Below are positions 24,693 through 33,296 of a stretch of 44,136 nt of DNA, in pieces; the stretch's first letter is position 1; each line of letters starts with the position of its first letter. The position numbers were made by a program, and so were the translations under genes. Under the pieces are notes generated by a model. The model did no database searches and had not been told where the DNA came from. It saw only the letters and a program-made list of their open reading frames with translations. Location of the stretch: positions 1 through 44,136 of the forward strand of contig JASHPQ010000277.1 in NCBI GenBank assembly GCA_030037995.1. Reading direction: 5' to 3'. This stretch comes from Nitrososphaerales archaeon. GTDB taxonomy: Archaea; Thermoproteota; Nitrososphaeria; Nitrososphaerales; CADDZS01.

Positions 24693-24721
24693 AAAAATAC
24701 CGAGGCGCCTCCCGAAGGAGG
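24693..24721 (-). terminator. UUCG stem-loop with U-run after the binding-protein gene
   Basis: On the minus strand, one base after the binding-protein stop, CCTCC-TTCG-GGAGG (24721-24708) forms a five-pair stem closed by the very stable C(UUCG)G tetraloop. TTTTT (24697-24693) follows 10 bases on. It is placed to stop or slow most transcripts, or to protect the 3' end of the binding-protein message, while allowing some read-through to the permease. Confidence 0.65.
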
Positions 24722-24722
24722 T

Positions 24723-26717
24723 TTACCCGTCTTGTCCATTCACGAACTGGACTGTATTGAAGATGGCTGTTGCGGACTGGCCGCTGAAGACCGCATCTGG
24801 AAGGAAGCTCTTGACAATGTGGTTGTTCCACACTATAGACCCACTGGCTAGGAAAAGCCTCACCGACCCGAGCCAGACGTAAGGAGCAGCTGCAGCAACA
24901 GCTGCTTGCATGGCCGTACAATCCGAGATTAACGTAGATTGACTCGCTCCGTCGGTGATGTCGTCAACGCACTTTTGAGCAGAAGGACTGGTGTAAATCG
25001 CCCAATTGCCTCCTGCGGTATCGTTGGCGATCCATGTCAACAAGGAATCTACAGGAGTTGGCTCATCTGGCGCGAAGGTTGCGGTTCCAAACCAAGTAAT
25101 TTGAGAAATACTCTGAGACTGGTTCAGCATTACGGGGAATGTGGTGTCGCCCCCAATGTACGGGGCTGCGTACTCCGAAGGTGGCGTGTCGATAATAGTG
25201 ACTGGAATCCCCACGTTTGAAAGATCGCTTTCAACTATAGTCGATACCGATGCACAGACACCGCATCCCTCTATGTAGCGGAACTGCAAAGGCTGCAGCG
25301 TTGCAAGGTCTATACCACTGTCACTTAGCTCCTGTTTGGCAAGTGTCTCGTTGAATTGATACGGTGGAACATTACCCAAATCGTAAAGTTGCTTGAATGC
25401 CGGATAAACTGGGCCCATCATAGGAGTTGCCCCACCTCCCTCGCTCCCCAGAAGGGCTTCACTGTCGATCGCGCTGTAATTAATCGCATGTGCTATTGCC
25501 AGTCTGACCAGGGTGATGTTGGTGGGATATCTTTGAGTGTTCAGCGCGAGGGCGATGATATTGGCAGAGGAGTTTGGCATTGTGAAATAGGAAAACTCGG
25601 GATTGCTGACTACGCTGGACCAGTCTTGAGCTAAGATCGGGGCAATTTGTGCTGCTCCCGAAGTCAGGTCAACATATCTGGTAACGTCATCGGTCTTTAC
25701 TGTGACGACCACGTTCTGAACATGGCCGGGATCCATGTACGGGTTGGTAGCAAGTTGCGCGGCAGTCCAGTTTTTCGCCCAATAATTGGGATTCTGGGTG
25801 AAAGACACAGAAGAATCCATTACGACGTTAGTAACCGTGTATGGCCCTGTCCCCGGAATGGGATCACTGTTGAAAGCTGAATTATATGCTGCTGGTGTCC
25901 CGAACCCGCCGTTATTCAGCACATACTGCGTGTCAAAAAGCAGACCCTGGAATTGCACCCACACCAGAGGGAAGTATAAGAAGGGAGCTTTCAGGTTAAA
26001 AATAAGCGTGTACGGTCCGCTTACATAGATCGGCCACGAGCTATTGCTCATGATGGATAAAAGCTGCGAGTCGGGGTTGACCAGGGCCGTTTTGCTCGTG
26101 TTCATTAGGGCAAGCGTGGCCGGACCAAAATCAGCAGTGTTCATGTTGAACACCGTGTAGCCCGACGCCCAACCAGACGAGTTACCCGTGAGATAATATA
26201 ATCCGTACATCTGACCCCATACTTGGTAGGAGTTGAACGGATCGCCGTTGGAGAAGCTAACGCCCTGCCGCAGATTGAAATCCCACGTGGTCCCGTTCGC
26301 AGCTTCAGTCCAGCTGGATGCGAGCCCGGGCTCGGGTATGACCGTTCCATTAGAATACATTACATTCCCGTCAACAGAAACAAGAGGTTGATAGACGGTA
26401 AAATCGAGCCAGTTGGGATAAGGTACTTCCGAGGGCGAGGTCAATTGATTAAGGTCTTGAGCAGGCCAAACCTCATCGTCGATCGCGAGCGTCGTGATTT
26501 TTGCAGAAGTGCTAGTAGAGGAAGGTGAGGACACGGAGCTTGACGATGTTGAAACAGATGTCGTGCTGGTGGATGTAGGCACGGTTGTGGTAGTGGTCGT
26601 CGAGGAGGGCCTCGTGGCGAAATAGACACCGGCTCCGGCGATAATCAAGATCACGATAATCACAAGAACAATTACTACTCTTCCGACTGCCATCTTTGGC
26701 GAGGATACGGGTTGCAT
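24723..26717 (-). CDS. Oligopeptide/dipeptide-type ABC importer 1, substrate-binding protein (N-terminally anchored)
   Basis: From the ATG at 26717 this SBP_bac_5-type protein has 664 residues. An N-terminal membrane helix (VVIVLVIIVILIIAGAGVYF) is followed by a Thr/Ser-rich stalk of about 45 residues, then the binding domain from about ITTLAIDDEVWPAQDL. The family stretch WTEAANGTTWDFNLRQGVSFSNGDP and GTGPYTVTNVVM are visible. No C-terminal anchor is present. The start was chosen because a TATA box (26742-26749) lies 29 bp upstream; TTG 26735 would fall before the predicted transcript start, and ATG 26693 remains possible. It delivers the substrate to the permeases encoded downstream. Confidence 0.92.
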   Translation of the reverse strand: MQPVSSPKMAVGRVVIVLVIIVILIIAGAGVYFATRPSSTTTTTTVPTSTSTTSVSTSSSSVSSPSSTSTSAKITTLAIDDEVWPAQDLNQLTSPSEVPYPNWLDFTVYQPLVSVDGNVMYSNGTVIPEPGLASSWTEAANGTTWDFNLRQGVSFSNGDPFNSYQVWGQMYGLYYLTGNSSGWASGYTVFNMNTADFGPATLALMNTSKTALVNPDSQLLSIMSNSSWPIYVSGPYTLIFNLKAPFLYFPLVWVQFQGLLFDTQYVLNNGGFGTPAAYNSAFNSDPIPGTGPYTVTNVVMDSSVSFTQNPNYWAKNWTAAQLATNPYMDPGHVQNVVVTVKTDDVTRYVDLTSGAAQIAPILAQDWSSVVSNPEFSYFTMPNSSANIIALALNTQRYPTNITLVRLAIAHAINYSAIDSEALLGSEGGGATPMMGPVYPAFKQLYDLGNVPPYQFNETLAKQELSDSGIDLATLQPLQFRYIEGCGVCASVSTIVESDLSNVGIPVTIIDTPPSEYAAPYIGGDTTFPVMLNQSQSISQITWFGTATFAPDEPTPVDSLLTWIANDTAGGNWAIYTSPSAQKCVDDITDGASQSTLISDCTAMQAAVAAAAPYVWLGSVRLFLASGSIVWNNHIVKSFLPDAVFSGQSATAIFNTVQFVNGQDG

Positions 26718-26741
26718 CAATAGCTTTGGGAGCAATGGAAG

Positions 26742-26750
26742 GTATAAAAT
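26742..26750 (-). promoter_or_regulatory. TATA box of importer operon 1
   Basis: attttatac on the minus strand is centred 29 bp before ATG 26717. It is one of the best TATA matches in the window and predicts a nearly leaderless operon message. Confidence 0.6.
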
Positions 26751-26877
26751 CTTAGTGGCTGATTGCGCTCTCGCAGTTACGGGTTTCCGCTGAACTCCCT
26801 TTAGATTCGGATGGGACAGCCAGTTTACAGTTTCACCGTCAATTGGTGCCTTTTTTCAAGCGTGACTTGATCCAATC

Positions 26878-26886
26878 AAAATATTA
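26878..26886 (+). promoter_or_regulatory. TATA box of the DSD1-like gene
   Basis: aaaatatta is centred 30 bp before ATG 26912. A small inverted repeat (tcaag-5-cttga, 26856-26870) stands just upstream of it. Confidence 0.5.
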
Positions 26887-26911
26887 GTGCCCGCTAAGTA
26901 ATGTTGAACCC

Positions 26912-28000
26912 ATGCCGACACAGACCATTGATGATCTCGATACTCCTTCTTTGATCGTGGACATGGACATTATGGAGAGGAACTTGCAGAGGATGGCGAA
27001 CTTTACTCGAGAATGCGGCGTTAATTTGAGACCGCATGTAAAAACTCACAAGATTCCGGAGATTGCCAAGCTCCAGATCGATGGCGGTGCCAAGGGGGTC
27101 TGCCTCCAAAAGCTCAGCGAGGCAGAAGTGTTTGCGACCCGGGGAATAACCGACATCTTCATCACAAACGAGGTGGTCGGGAAACAAAAGTATCCTAGGC
27201 TCGCGCGTCTCGCGGATCAGATTGACCTGAAAGTGGCGATCGATCATTACGAAAACGCTGTTGAAATATCAAAGGCATGCTCCGAGGTAGGAACGGAGCT
27301 GAAAGTTCTAGTGGATGTCGACGTAGGCCTGCACCGGTGTGGAGTGCTTCCGGTGGAAGCTGGGATTCTAGCCGATAAAATCTCCAAACTGAAAAACCTC
27401 GTGTTCACCGGGATAATGGGATATGACGGCCAAGCAATGAGTGGCAAGTCGAAATCAGAGCGCGAGAAAATCTCCAACGAGGCCATGGATCAGATAGCGA
27501 TCGCCCAGAAAGAGATCCGGAAGACGGGCCACGAAATAAAAGTGACGAGCGTGGGTTCGTCTGTGAGCACGTGGACTGATGCCAGGCGCCCCGAGGTGAC
27601 CGAAGTCCAGCCGGGGATGTATCTTTTCAACGCCGTCAACTTGGTGGAGGCAGAAGTTGCGACTCTGGATGACTGCGCCCTAACCGTGCTCTCGACCGTG
27701 ATGAGCAAGCCGACCGAGGATCGGGCAATCCTGGACGCCGGGAGCAAGGCATTCCACTTCGACCACTGCGCTTATCCCTGGCTCGTGGGGCTTGAGGGTG
27801 CCCAAATCTACGGGTTCTCGGAGGAGCACGCAAATGTGTCTCTCAAGGGGGCCAGCCGTTCGCTGAAGCTTGGAGATCGAGTCCAAGCGATTCCACAGCA
27901 CTGCTGTACGTGCATCAACCAGCACGACGAGATGGTCGCCTTGAGAAAGGGAAACGTGGAAAACGTCTGGAAGGTCGCCGCCCGCGGGATGATGAAGTAG
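26912..28000 (+). CDS. DSD1/D-threonine aldolase-like PLP enzyme (alanine racemase fold)
   Basis: This 362-residue fold-type III PLP enzyme has an N-terminal barrel starting DLDTPSLIVDMDIMERN. The PLP lysine is Lys44 in RPHVKTHK (40-47), a stretch typical of D-threonine aldolases and D-serine dehydratases. The C-terminal beta domain contains His330 and Cys332 (QHCC), matching the H-x-C zinc ligands of this family. It should cleave or dehydrate a D-beta-hydroxy amino acid (D-threonine, D-serine or 3-hydroxyaspartate types), giving glycine plus aldehyde or a keto acid plus ammonia. It is divergent from importer 1 and followed by the GH4 gene 54 bp on, so substrate uptake by importer 1 is a reasonable inference. 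Confidence 0.9.
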   Translation: MPTQTIDDLDTPSLIVDMDIMERNLQRMANFTRECGVNLRPHVKTHKIPEIAKLQIDGGAKGVCLQKLSEAEVFATRGITDIFITNEVVGKQKYPRLARLADQIDLKVAIDHYENAVEISKACSEVGTELKVLVDVDVGLHRCGVLPVEAGILADKISKLKNLVFTGIMGYDGQAMSGKSKSEREKISNEAMDQIAIAQKEIRKTGHEIKVTSVGSSVSTWTDARRPEVTEVQPGMYLFNAVNLVEAEVATLDDCALTVLSTVMSKPTEDRAILDAGSKAFHFDHCAYPWLVGLEGAQIYGFSEEHANVSLKGASRSLKLGDRVQAIPQHCCTCINQHDEMVALRKGNVENVWKVAARGMMK

Positions 28001-28054
28001 TACAAAACGAATTCGGCGAGACCTACTGTTAACGAAGTTACTTATTTTTCTAAA

Positions 28055-29422
28055 ATGAAGATCGCAATAGTCGGCGCAGGTAGCGCTGCCTTCTCCATAG
28101 CTTGGATCAGAGACCTGTGCGTTATGGCCAGTGCGCCGGGGAGTACGTTCTCGCTTGTCGACGTGAATGAGGATCGCTTGGAGGCGGCGTATGGACTTGC
28201 GAAAAGGTACGCTAAGGAGCTGGGTGTGGACATCCACTTCGAAAAATCTACCGACAGACGAAGTGCATTTCAGGGGGCGCAGTATGTCATCAATACCGCA
28301 TTTCCTGGGGGCCACGACTATACCGAGAAAATGCGCGCGATCGGAGAGGAGCACGGGTACTATCGCGGGATAGACAGCGTAGAATTCAACTTTGTCTCCG
28401 ATTACTATACGATCCTCGGCTTCAAACAATACCAGCTGGCACTGGACATCGCATTCGACATGGAGGAGGTCTGCCCCGACGCTTTCCTGCTGCAGGTGGC
28501 AAACCCCATCTATGAAGTCACGACGTTACTGAAGAGAGAGAAAAGCAAGATCAAAACCATTGGGTTCTGCGACGAGTACATCGGAATCTATCCGCTGATG
28601 ATGGCACTGGATTTGAGTCCTGCTGACGTGGCCTTTCAGGTTGCTGGCTTCAATCACTGTATCTGGCTCACGAGGTTTCGGGACAAGAATTCTGGGGCGG
28701 ATCTTTATCCCGTGATCGACGATTGGGTAGGAAATAAAGCGCCAGAATTTTGGCGTACTACCGAGCTCGGACTGTGGCAGGAAACCCTCAGCCCGGCCTC
28801 GGCAGACATGTACAAAATGTACGGATTGTACCCCATTGGCGATACGACGAGAAGCTTTACCTGGAAGTACCACTACAATCTCGAGACCGCGAAGAAGTGG
28901 TTCGGCCACCTGGGAGGAACCGACTCCGAGATCGGACTCGAGCTGAGACTTCAAAGATTCCAAGCCGGTGTAGACAAATTGTTCAGGTTGACAAACGATC
29001 CGAACGCGAAGCTGACCGATGAAGTACCTCCTCAGAAAGGACGCTCGGAATTCTCCGATTTCATCGACGCGTCAGAGACCGGAGAGGAAAAACGGCTATT
29101 TTTGAACATTCCAAACAAAGGACTCCTGACCCAATTCCCGGAAGACCAATCGGTCGAGCTACCCGTTATCGTTTCGAAAGGCGGCAGGATGAATCCCGAG
29201 CGTGTTGAGCCCTTCCCGAAAAGGCTCGTGGATTTCGTCCTCTTGCCAAGGATGATCCGGATGGAATGGGGACTGGAGGCATTCCGTACAGGAAGCAGGG
29301 AAATGCTCGTGGAGATCCTTGTCAGAGACCCGAGAACCAAATCCGAGAAGCAGGCGCGGGACGCCATTGACGCGATTCTGGCGATTCCGGAGAACTCGGA
29401 CATGTCCAAGCACTACGCTTAA
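28055..29422 (+). CDS. Glycoside hydrolase family 4 (NAD- and metal-dependent glycosidase)
   Basis: GH4 enzymes hydrolyse glycosides by a transient C3 oxidation, using NAD+ and a divalent metal. This 455-residue protein has the Rossmann start IAIVGAGSAAFS (3-14), LVDVNEDRL (34-42) and VANPIYEVT (148-156). The two metal ligands are Cys172 in GFCDEY and His201 in GFNHCIW. Most GH4 proteins have His or Ser after the cysteine; here it is Asp. The family includes alpha-glucosidases, alpha-galactosidases, alpha-galacturonidases and 6-phospho-glycosidases. I cannot fix the sugar, though the neighbouring aldolase and dehydrogenase families would suit a uronic or modified sugar. It follows the PLP enzyme in the same direction. 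Confidence 0.92.
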   Translation: MKIAIVGAGSAAFSIAWIRDLCVMASAPGSTFSLVDVNEDRLEAAYGLAKRYAKELGVDIHFEKSTDRRSAFQGAQYVINTAFPGGHDYTEKMRAIGEEHGYYRGIDSVEFNFVSDYYTILGFKQYQLALDIAFDMEEVCPDAFLLQVANPIYEVTTLLKREKSKIKTIGFCDEYIGIYPLMMALDLSPADVAFQVAGFNHCIWLTRFRDKNSGADLYPVIDDWVGNKAPEFWRTTELGLWQETLSPASADMYKMYGLYPIGDTTRSFTWKYHYNLETAKKWFGHLGGTDSEIGLELRLQRFQAGVDKLFRLTNDPNAKLTDEVPPQKGRSEFSDFIDASETGEEKRLFLNIPNKGLLTQFPEDQSVELPVIVSKGGRMNPERVEPFPKRLVDFVLLPRMIRMEWGLEAFRTGSREMLVEILVRDPRTKSEKQARDAIDAILAIPENSDMSKHYA

Positions 29423-29437
29423 TTCTCTGTTCTCTTC

Positions 29438-30346
29438 CTAGAGTGCCCTAAACATTCCCATTTCTACGACGAGCTGTCTTAGCTCCAATTTTGCCTTTGC
29501 ATCCAACGGCACATGCGGGCTTCTCGTGAATGACGACCTCGCAATTCCTCTTAACCTGAGCGTTTCTTTCACTATTTCAGAGGCGGACTGTGAATGCTGC
29601 GACTGAAATTCAAGCCAGGGTTTGTATCTCGAAAAGACCGATCGTGCCTCTTCGATGTCCCCTGCCCTAAACTTGTCGTACGACTCAACTACAATGTCGG
29701 TCATGCACGGATTCGGGATGCTGCCTGCTGCGCCCAGCGAAAGCTCCTCCAAAAGTAGGCGCCCTCCCATCCCTCCGAGGATGGAGAGTCTGTCTCCGAT
29801 AGTAATCTTCGTTTCTCTTATCTTGTCCAGGGTCTTTCCACCCTCGATCTTAACGCAGACAAAGTGCGGAAACTCGTGGGCGAGCTTCGCGTAGAGACCC
29901 GGTTCCATCTTTATTCCGTTGAAATCCTCCGCATCTTGGATCATCACAGGCAGGTCGATCTTGGAGAAAATGCTGCTAAAGTGCTCGTGAAGCGCCAGAG
30001 GTGCTTCCTTTCCAACGAGAGCCGGCTGTGCTATGATTCCATCAACTCCTGCGTCCTTCGCGTGCCTGCCCAGCTCAATTGAAGAAGCTGTGCCTAGATG
30101 ACTTATGCCAGCCCAGACGGGCACCTTTCCGTTTGCCTCGTCAACCACTACTTCAAATGATTTCTTTCTCTCGCCATCGGTGAACTTGTAAAACTCTCCC
30201 GCAATAATGGATACCGCGATCCCAGTCGCGCCCCAGTCGATGCTAGCCCTGACCAGAGAGCGCTCGCTCTCCTCATCGAAATCTCCGCTGTCGTTAGTAA
30301 GTGTACTGACGGCTGGAATTATCCCTGAAGGTTTGTTGGCGACCAT
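29438..30346 (-). CDS. DapA/KDG-aldolase family lyase with atypical active site
   Basis: From ATG 30346 this TIM-barrel protein has 302 residues, the normal size for the dihydrodipicolinate synthase/N-acetylneuraminate lyase family. The Schiff-base Lys166 is in VCVKIEGG (163-170). The position of the catalytic tyrosine (YN in DapA) is occupied by Gln137-Asp138 in PVMIQDAE, so it is not a standard DapA. Family members with other residues here act as aldolases or dehydratases on sugar acids and hydroxy-keto acids. A TTG at 30373 would add nine residues and cannot be ruled out. It lies between sugar-related genes, fitting a role in cleaving a keto acid into pyruvate and an aldehyde. Confidence 0.87.
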   Translation of the reverse strand: MVANKPSGIIPAVSTLTNDSGDFDEESERSLVRASIDWGATGIAVSIIAGEFYKFTDGERKKSFEVVVDEANGKVPVWAGISHLGTASSIELGRHAKDAGVDGIIAQPALVGKEAPLALHEHFSSIFSKIDLPVMIQDAEDFNGIKMEPGLYAKLAHEFPHFVCVKIEGGKTLDKIRETKITIGDRLSILGGMGGRLLLEELSLGAAGSIPNPCMTDIVVESYDKFRAGDIEEARSVFSRYKPWLEFQSQHSQSASEIVKETLRLRGIARSSFTRSPHVPLDAKAKLELRQLVVEMGMFRAL

Positions 30347-30444
30347 TTGTGATCTTTTCCCTGCAATGTTCAAAACTACTCAATCTTCACTCATTTAAGC
30401 GGTAGGGGATGGGAAGAGGAAAGAATGATAAGGACGGATAAGCC

Positions 30445-31027
30445 TTAGGGCGATCCGAAACCGGTGGCATTTGATAGGGAGCTTAAGAGCGATGTGATAT
30501 CCCTCCACCCATAGGCAGCCTCTTCGAAATTGCTCGATCTGATCTGAATCTGCCTGGAGCAAACATATTCGCCTCCAAGAGTTTCATAGAACCTGCGGTA
30601 GGGATTCTTCGCGAGTGCCCAGACTAGCATCGAATCGAAATTATGCTCCATCATTGACTTCGCCAAAGACTGAACGAGCGTCCTTCCGACACCCCTGCCT
30701 CGATATTTTTCCAAAATGTAAATTGAACCCAGCTCCCCGGCGTAAACAGCGGCATTGCTCTTTCGAACGATTTGCGCCACCATGAACGAATCCTATGAAA
30801 GTTTTTCCACCGGTTTCTGAATTGCGAGTTTCCGCCACAAGGACGATGCTCCCGCCGTTTTGGATAGTCTGTCGCCACCAAGCTTCGCGGTTTGTGTATG
30901 ATAGGCTGTCCAGATCGCTTTGCGGAATTATCCCCCTGTACGCAGTTTTCCAGCTTTCGATATGGACTCGCGCTATGGCGGCCGAGTCTTGGAGATCCGC
31001 CAACCGGATGCTGATGTCGGTCGTCAT
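30445..31027 (-). pseudogene. GNAT acetyltransferase broken by a frameshift
   Basis: Two overlapping minus-strand frames together make one GNAT N-acetyltransferase. The first (from ATG 31027) gives ISIRLADLQDSAAIARVHIE through FIGFVHGGANRSK. The second continues SNAAVYAGELGSIYILEKYRGRGVGRTL, containing the acetyl-CoA loop RGRGVG, then FYETLGGEY. Removing one A from the AAA at 30763-30761 joins them as GGANRSKSNAAVYAGELGS with no gap. Without that change the first frame runs on as unrelated sequence. It is either a recent pseudogene or an assembly error at a short homopolymer. The last residues (SSLSNATGFGSP) are unremarkable. The substrate is unknown. Confidence 0.8.
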
Positions 31028-31234
31028 ATGTAATGCGTTCCAAGATTCCTGTGCATAGATACTAATTAAATCTCTTCCAGTGTTTTTCACGTCTGCCACT
31101 CAGAACTGATTCACTTCCTTTGCGGCGAGATTGCTCCCTTCAGCAGGTGTTCGGATTGCCGTCTTAGGCGAAAAAGTTTGGACATTTCTTGGAAATCCGC
31201 GCGTCAGGATTTCCAATTCTAAAATTTCAGATCC

Positions 31235-31243
31235 GATATAAAG
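31235..31243 (+). promoter_or_regulatory. TATA box of the IolE-like gene
   Basis: gatataaag is centred 31 bp before ATG 31270, in keeping with the near-leaderless genes elsewhere in the window. Confidence 0.5.
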
Positions 31244-31269
31244 CCACCAAATTTCTTAAGAATTGAACC

Positions 31270-32091
31270 ATGACAGTGTTTACGAGCAAAGCCAAAGGAT
31301 CTGAAAAAAAGAAAATGTCGACAAAGCTTGCGTTCAACTCCTACACGGTCCGCGAGAAGCTCAAAGATCCGGAAAGTGTTGAACGCACGTTTAGACAGTT
31401 GCGAGACGTTGGGTATGAGGCTGTGGAACTCGATCTGGACAGATTGCTCCTTCAATTCAGTGCGGGTGATTTGAAGGATCTTTTAGATCGACTGAATTTA
31501 CAGGCCTTTTCAGCCCATACTGGATTTGAACGCCTCGAGCACGGAATCGAAGATGTCATCTCGGGAGCCAAGGTGCTGGGTCTGGAGTATGTGGTAGTTC
31601 CGAGCCTTCCCAGAGATCTATTCTGCAAGGATGAACAGGGGTACCTCGCCGGAACTCGAATGCTCTCCTCCTTTCAGGAAACGATGACAAGGGCCGGGAT
31701 CCAATTCGCCTACCACAACCACGCGAAAGAATTTGAAAAATTCAGAGGAAGGACCGCGATGGAAATTATATTTAACGAATCAAATTGGAAGAATTATCTT
31801 GCAGAGATCGACATTTACTGGGTCCAGTACGCAGGGGGCGATCCCGCTGCCTGGATAAGAAAATACAGAGGACACGTTCCTCTTGCTCACATCAAAGATC
31901 TTGGGATCGTCGACGGAAGACCGATGACGATGGAGGTGGGTGAGGGAAACATCAACTTGCCCAGCGTCCTTGATGCCTGTCGAGAGTCTGGAGTACAGTG
32001 GTACATCGTGGAGCAGGACGATACTCTGAGAGATTCCGTCGAGAGTCTGCGGATCAGCAAGGCTTTCCTCGAAAATATGGGAATTTCCTGA
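31270..32091 (+). CDS. Sugar phosphate isomerase/epimerase family protein (IolE/xylose isomerase-like barrel)
   Basis: This 273-residue AP-endonuclease-2-type TIM barrel has LAFNSYTVREKLKD near the start and GYEAVELDL with a metal-binding-type Glu. It also has FSAHTGFERLE, FAYHNHAKEF, AEIDIYWVQYAGGDP and near the end WYIVEQDD. The NSY...EAVELD, YHNH and EQD positions are those of inosose dehydratase and sugar epimerases. Proteins of this family in sugar islands isomerise or dehydrate keto-sugars made by Gfo/Idh/MocA dehydrogenases, and one is encoded convergently 15 bp away. An ATG 15 codons in (31315) is an alternative start, but the TATA spacing favours 31270. Confidence 0.88.
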   Translation: MTVFTSKAKGSEKKKMSTKLAFNSYTVREKLKDPESVERTFRQLRDVGYEAVELDLDRLLLQFSAGDLKDLLDRLNLQAFSAHTGFERLEHGIEDVISGAKVLGLEYVVVPSLPRDLFCKDEQGYLAGTRMLSSFQETMTRAGIQFAYHNHAKEFEKFRGRTAMEIIFNESNWKNYLAEIDIYWVQYAGGDPAAWIRKYRGHVPLAHIKDLGIVDGRPMTMEVGEGNINLPSVLDACRESGVQWYIVEQDDTLRDSVESLRISKAFLENMGIS

Positions 32092-32105
32092 TTTTCTCTA
32101 TTTGA

Positions 32106-33242
32106 CTATAACACGTATGCAGTAGCGGGAGAAATCTCTCCGTCTACCGGGTCCAGTGGAAGGGCAGCAGGCTTTTTGCAAGTGCTTTCAACCTCCACCA
32201 CTTTTTCAGACTGAGAAGAGTCGTAATAGCTCTGCATGATGTCGAGCACGTGATAGGCGAGCTCCGAGTTTGCGCGATGGACCCTTTTGTTTAGAATAGC
32301 CAGGATCATGTCTAGAGTTCCTATGCCCCTGTAATTCGCCAGATCATTCATGAATCCTCCCATCGGCGGGATCTCGAGCCATTCTTCTTGGTCTCGCTTC
32401 TTCACCTTGGTGCTTCCTCCAAACCTATTAGGGTCGGGAACGGAGAGCGACCCACTACTTCCGTAGATTTCGATGTGAGGCAGATGCGTTGCCCACACAT
32501 CAAAGGAGTTCACCGTGGAACACAGAACTCCAGAATGGAACTCTATTGCACCCGTGACGAGCGTCGGAACTTCGACCTTCACTCTCTTGCCCCACGGCGG
32601 CTTCGAAAGTTCCGTTCTCTCAGGAAAGGGGACCTGAGTCATAGCGGTCACCTTCTTCGCGGGCCCGAGAAGGTTCACTAGGTGAGTCAGATAGTACGGC
32701 CCCATGTCAAACAAAGGGCCGCCTCCTTTTTGATAAAAAAATGCCGCGTTCGGATGTTCCCCGGGTCCGTGGTCTGCTCTGAACGCGACCGCGGCAAGGG
32801 GCTCTCCAATCCAGCCGTCATCGAGAAGCTTCTTTGCAGTTTGAAAGCTGCCTCCTAGAAAAGTGTCCGGCGCGCATCCGACCTTCACACCCTTTGTCTT
32901 GGCGGCTTCAAGAATTCTCCTTCCGTCTTCCCTGTCTGTTGCTAGTGGCTTTTCCGAGTAGACGTGTTTGCCGGCCGATATGGCTTTCAGAGTGATCTCG
33001 GCGTGTGCCTTTGGGATCGTCAAGTTAACAATTAGGTCTATGGAAGGATCCTCAAGGACTTCCTCCACGGAAAAGTTTCTCTCGAGATTAAAATCTTGAA
33101 CCATCTTCCGAGCTTTTTCCGGAATGATATCTGCAACAGCTTTAACCTCGACAGCTTTGAAGCTGGTCAGATTTGCCAGATAGATGGAGCAGATCATTCC
33201 GGCGCCCACAAGGGCTACGTTGAGTCGGTCTTTGCCAGACAT
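32106..33242 (-). CDS. Gfo/Idh/MocA family NAD(P)-dependent oxidoreductase
   Basis: From ATG 33242 the protein has 378 residues. The Rossmann fold begins LNVALVGAGMICSIY (7-21) and the conserved EKP (97-99, YSEKPLATDREDG) is followed by the C-terminal alpha/beta domain. GGGPLFDMGPYYLTHLVNLLG contains the usual D-x-G-x-Y-x-x-x-x catalytic segment. Members oxidise or reduce a sugar, inositol or sugar-derived hydroxyl. It is the last gene of the importer 2 operon, so it probably acts on that transporter's cargo, and it may pair with the IolE-like enzyme encoded next to it on the other strand. An in-frame TTG at 33272 is an alternative start. Confidence 0.92.
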   Translation of the reverse strand: MSGKDRLNVALVGAGMICSIYLANLTSFKAVEVKAVADIIPEKARKMVQDFNLERNFSVEEVLEDPSIDLIVNLTIPKAHAEITLKAISAGKHVYSEKPLATDREDGRRILEAAKTKGVKVGCAPDTFLGGSFQTAKKLLDDGWIGEPLAAVAFRADHGPGEHPNAAFFYQKGGGPLFDMGPYYLTHLVNLLGPAKKVTAMTQVPFPERTELSKPPWGKRVKVEVPTLVTGAIEFHSGVLCSTVNSFDVWATHLPHIEIYGSSGSLSVPDPNRFGGSTKVKKRDQEEWLEIPPMGGFMNDLANYRGIGTLDMILAILNKRVHRANSELAYHVLDIMQSYYDSSQSEKVVEVESTCKKPAALPLDPVDGEISPATAYVL

Positions 33243-33296
33243 TTCAGGACTTGATTCTATGCAACTAGACAAAAAATGGCTTCGAGTAGGATCCTT

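Noticed and set aside
26510-26630. Similar repetitive DNA near the start of the importer 1 binding protein
   Set aside because: It encodes the Thr/Ser stalk after the N-terminal helix.
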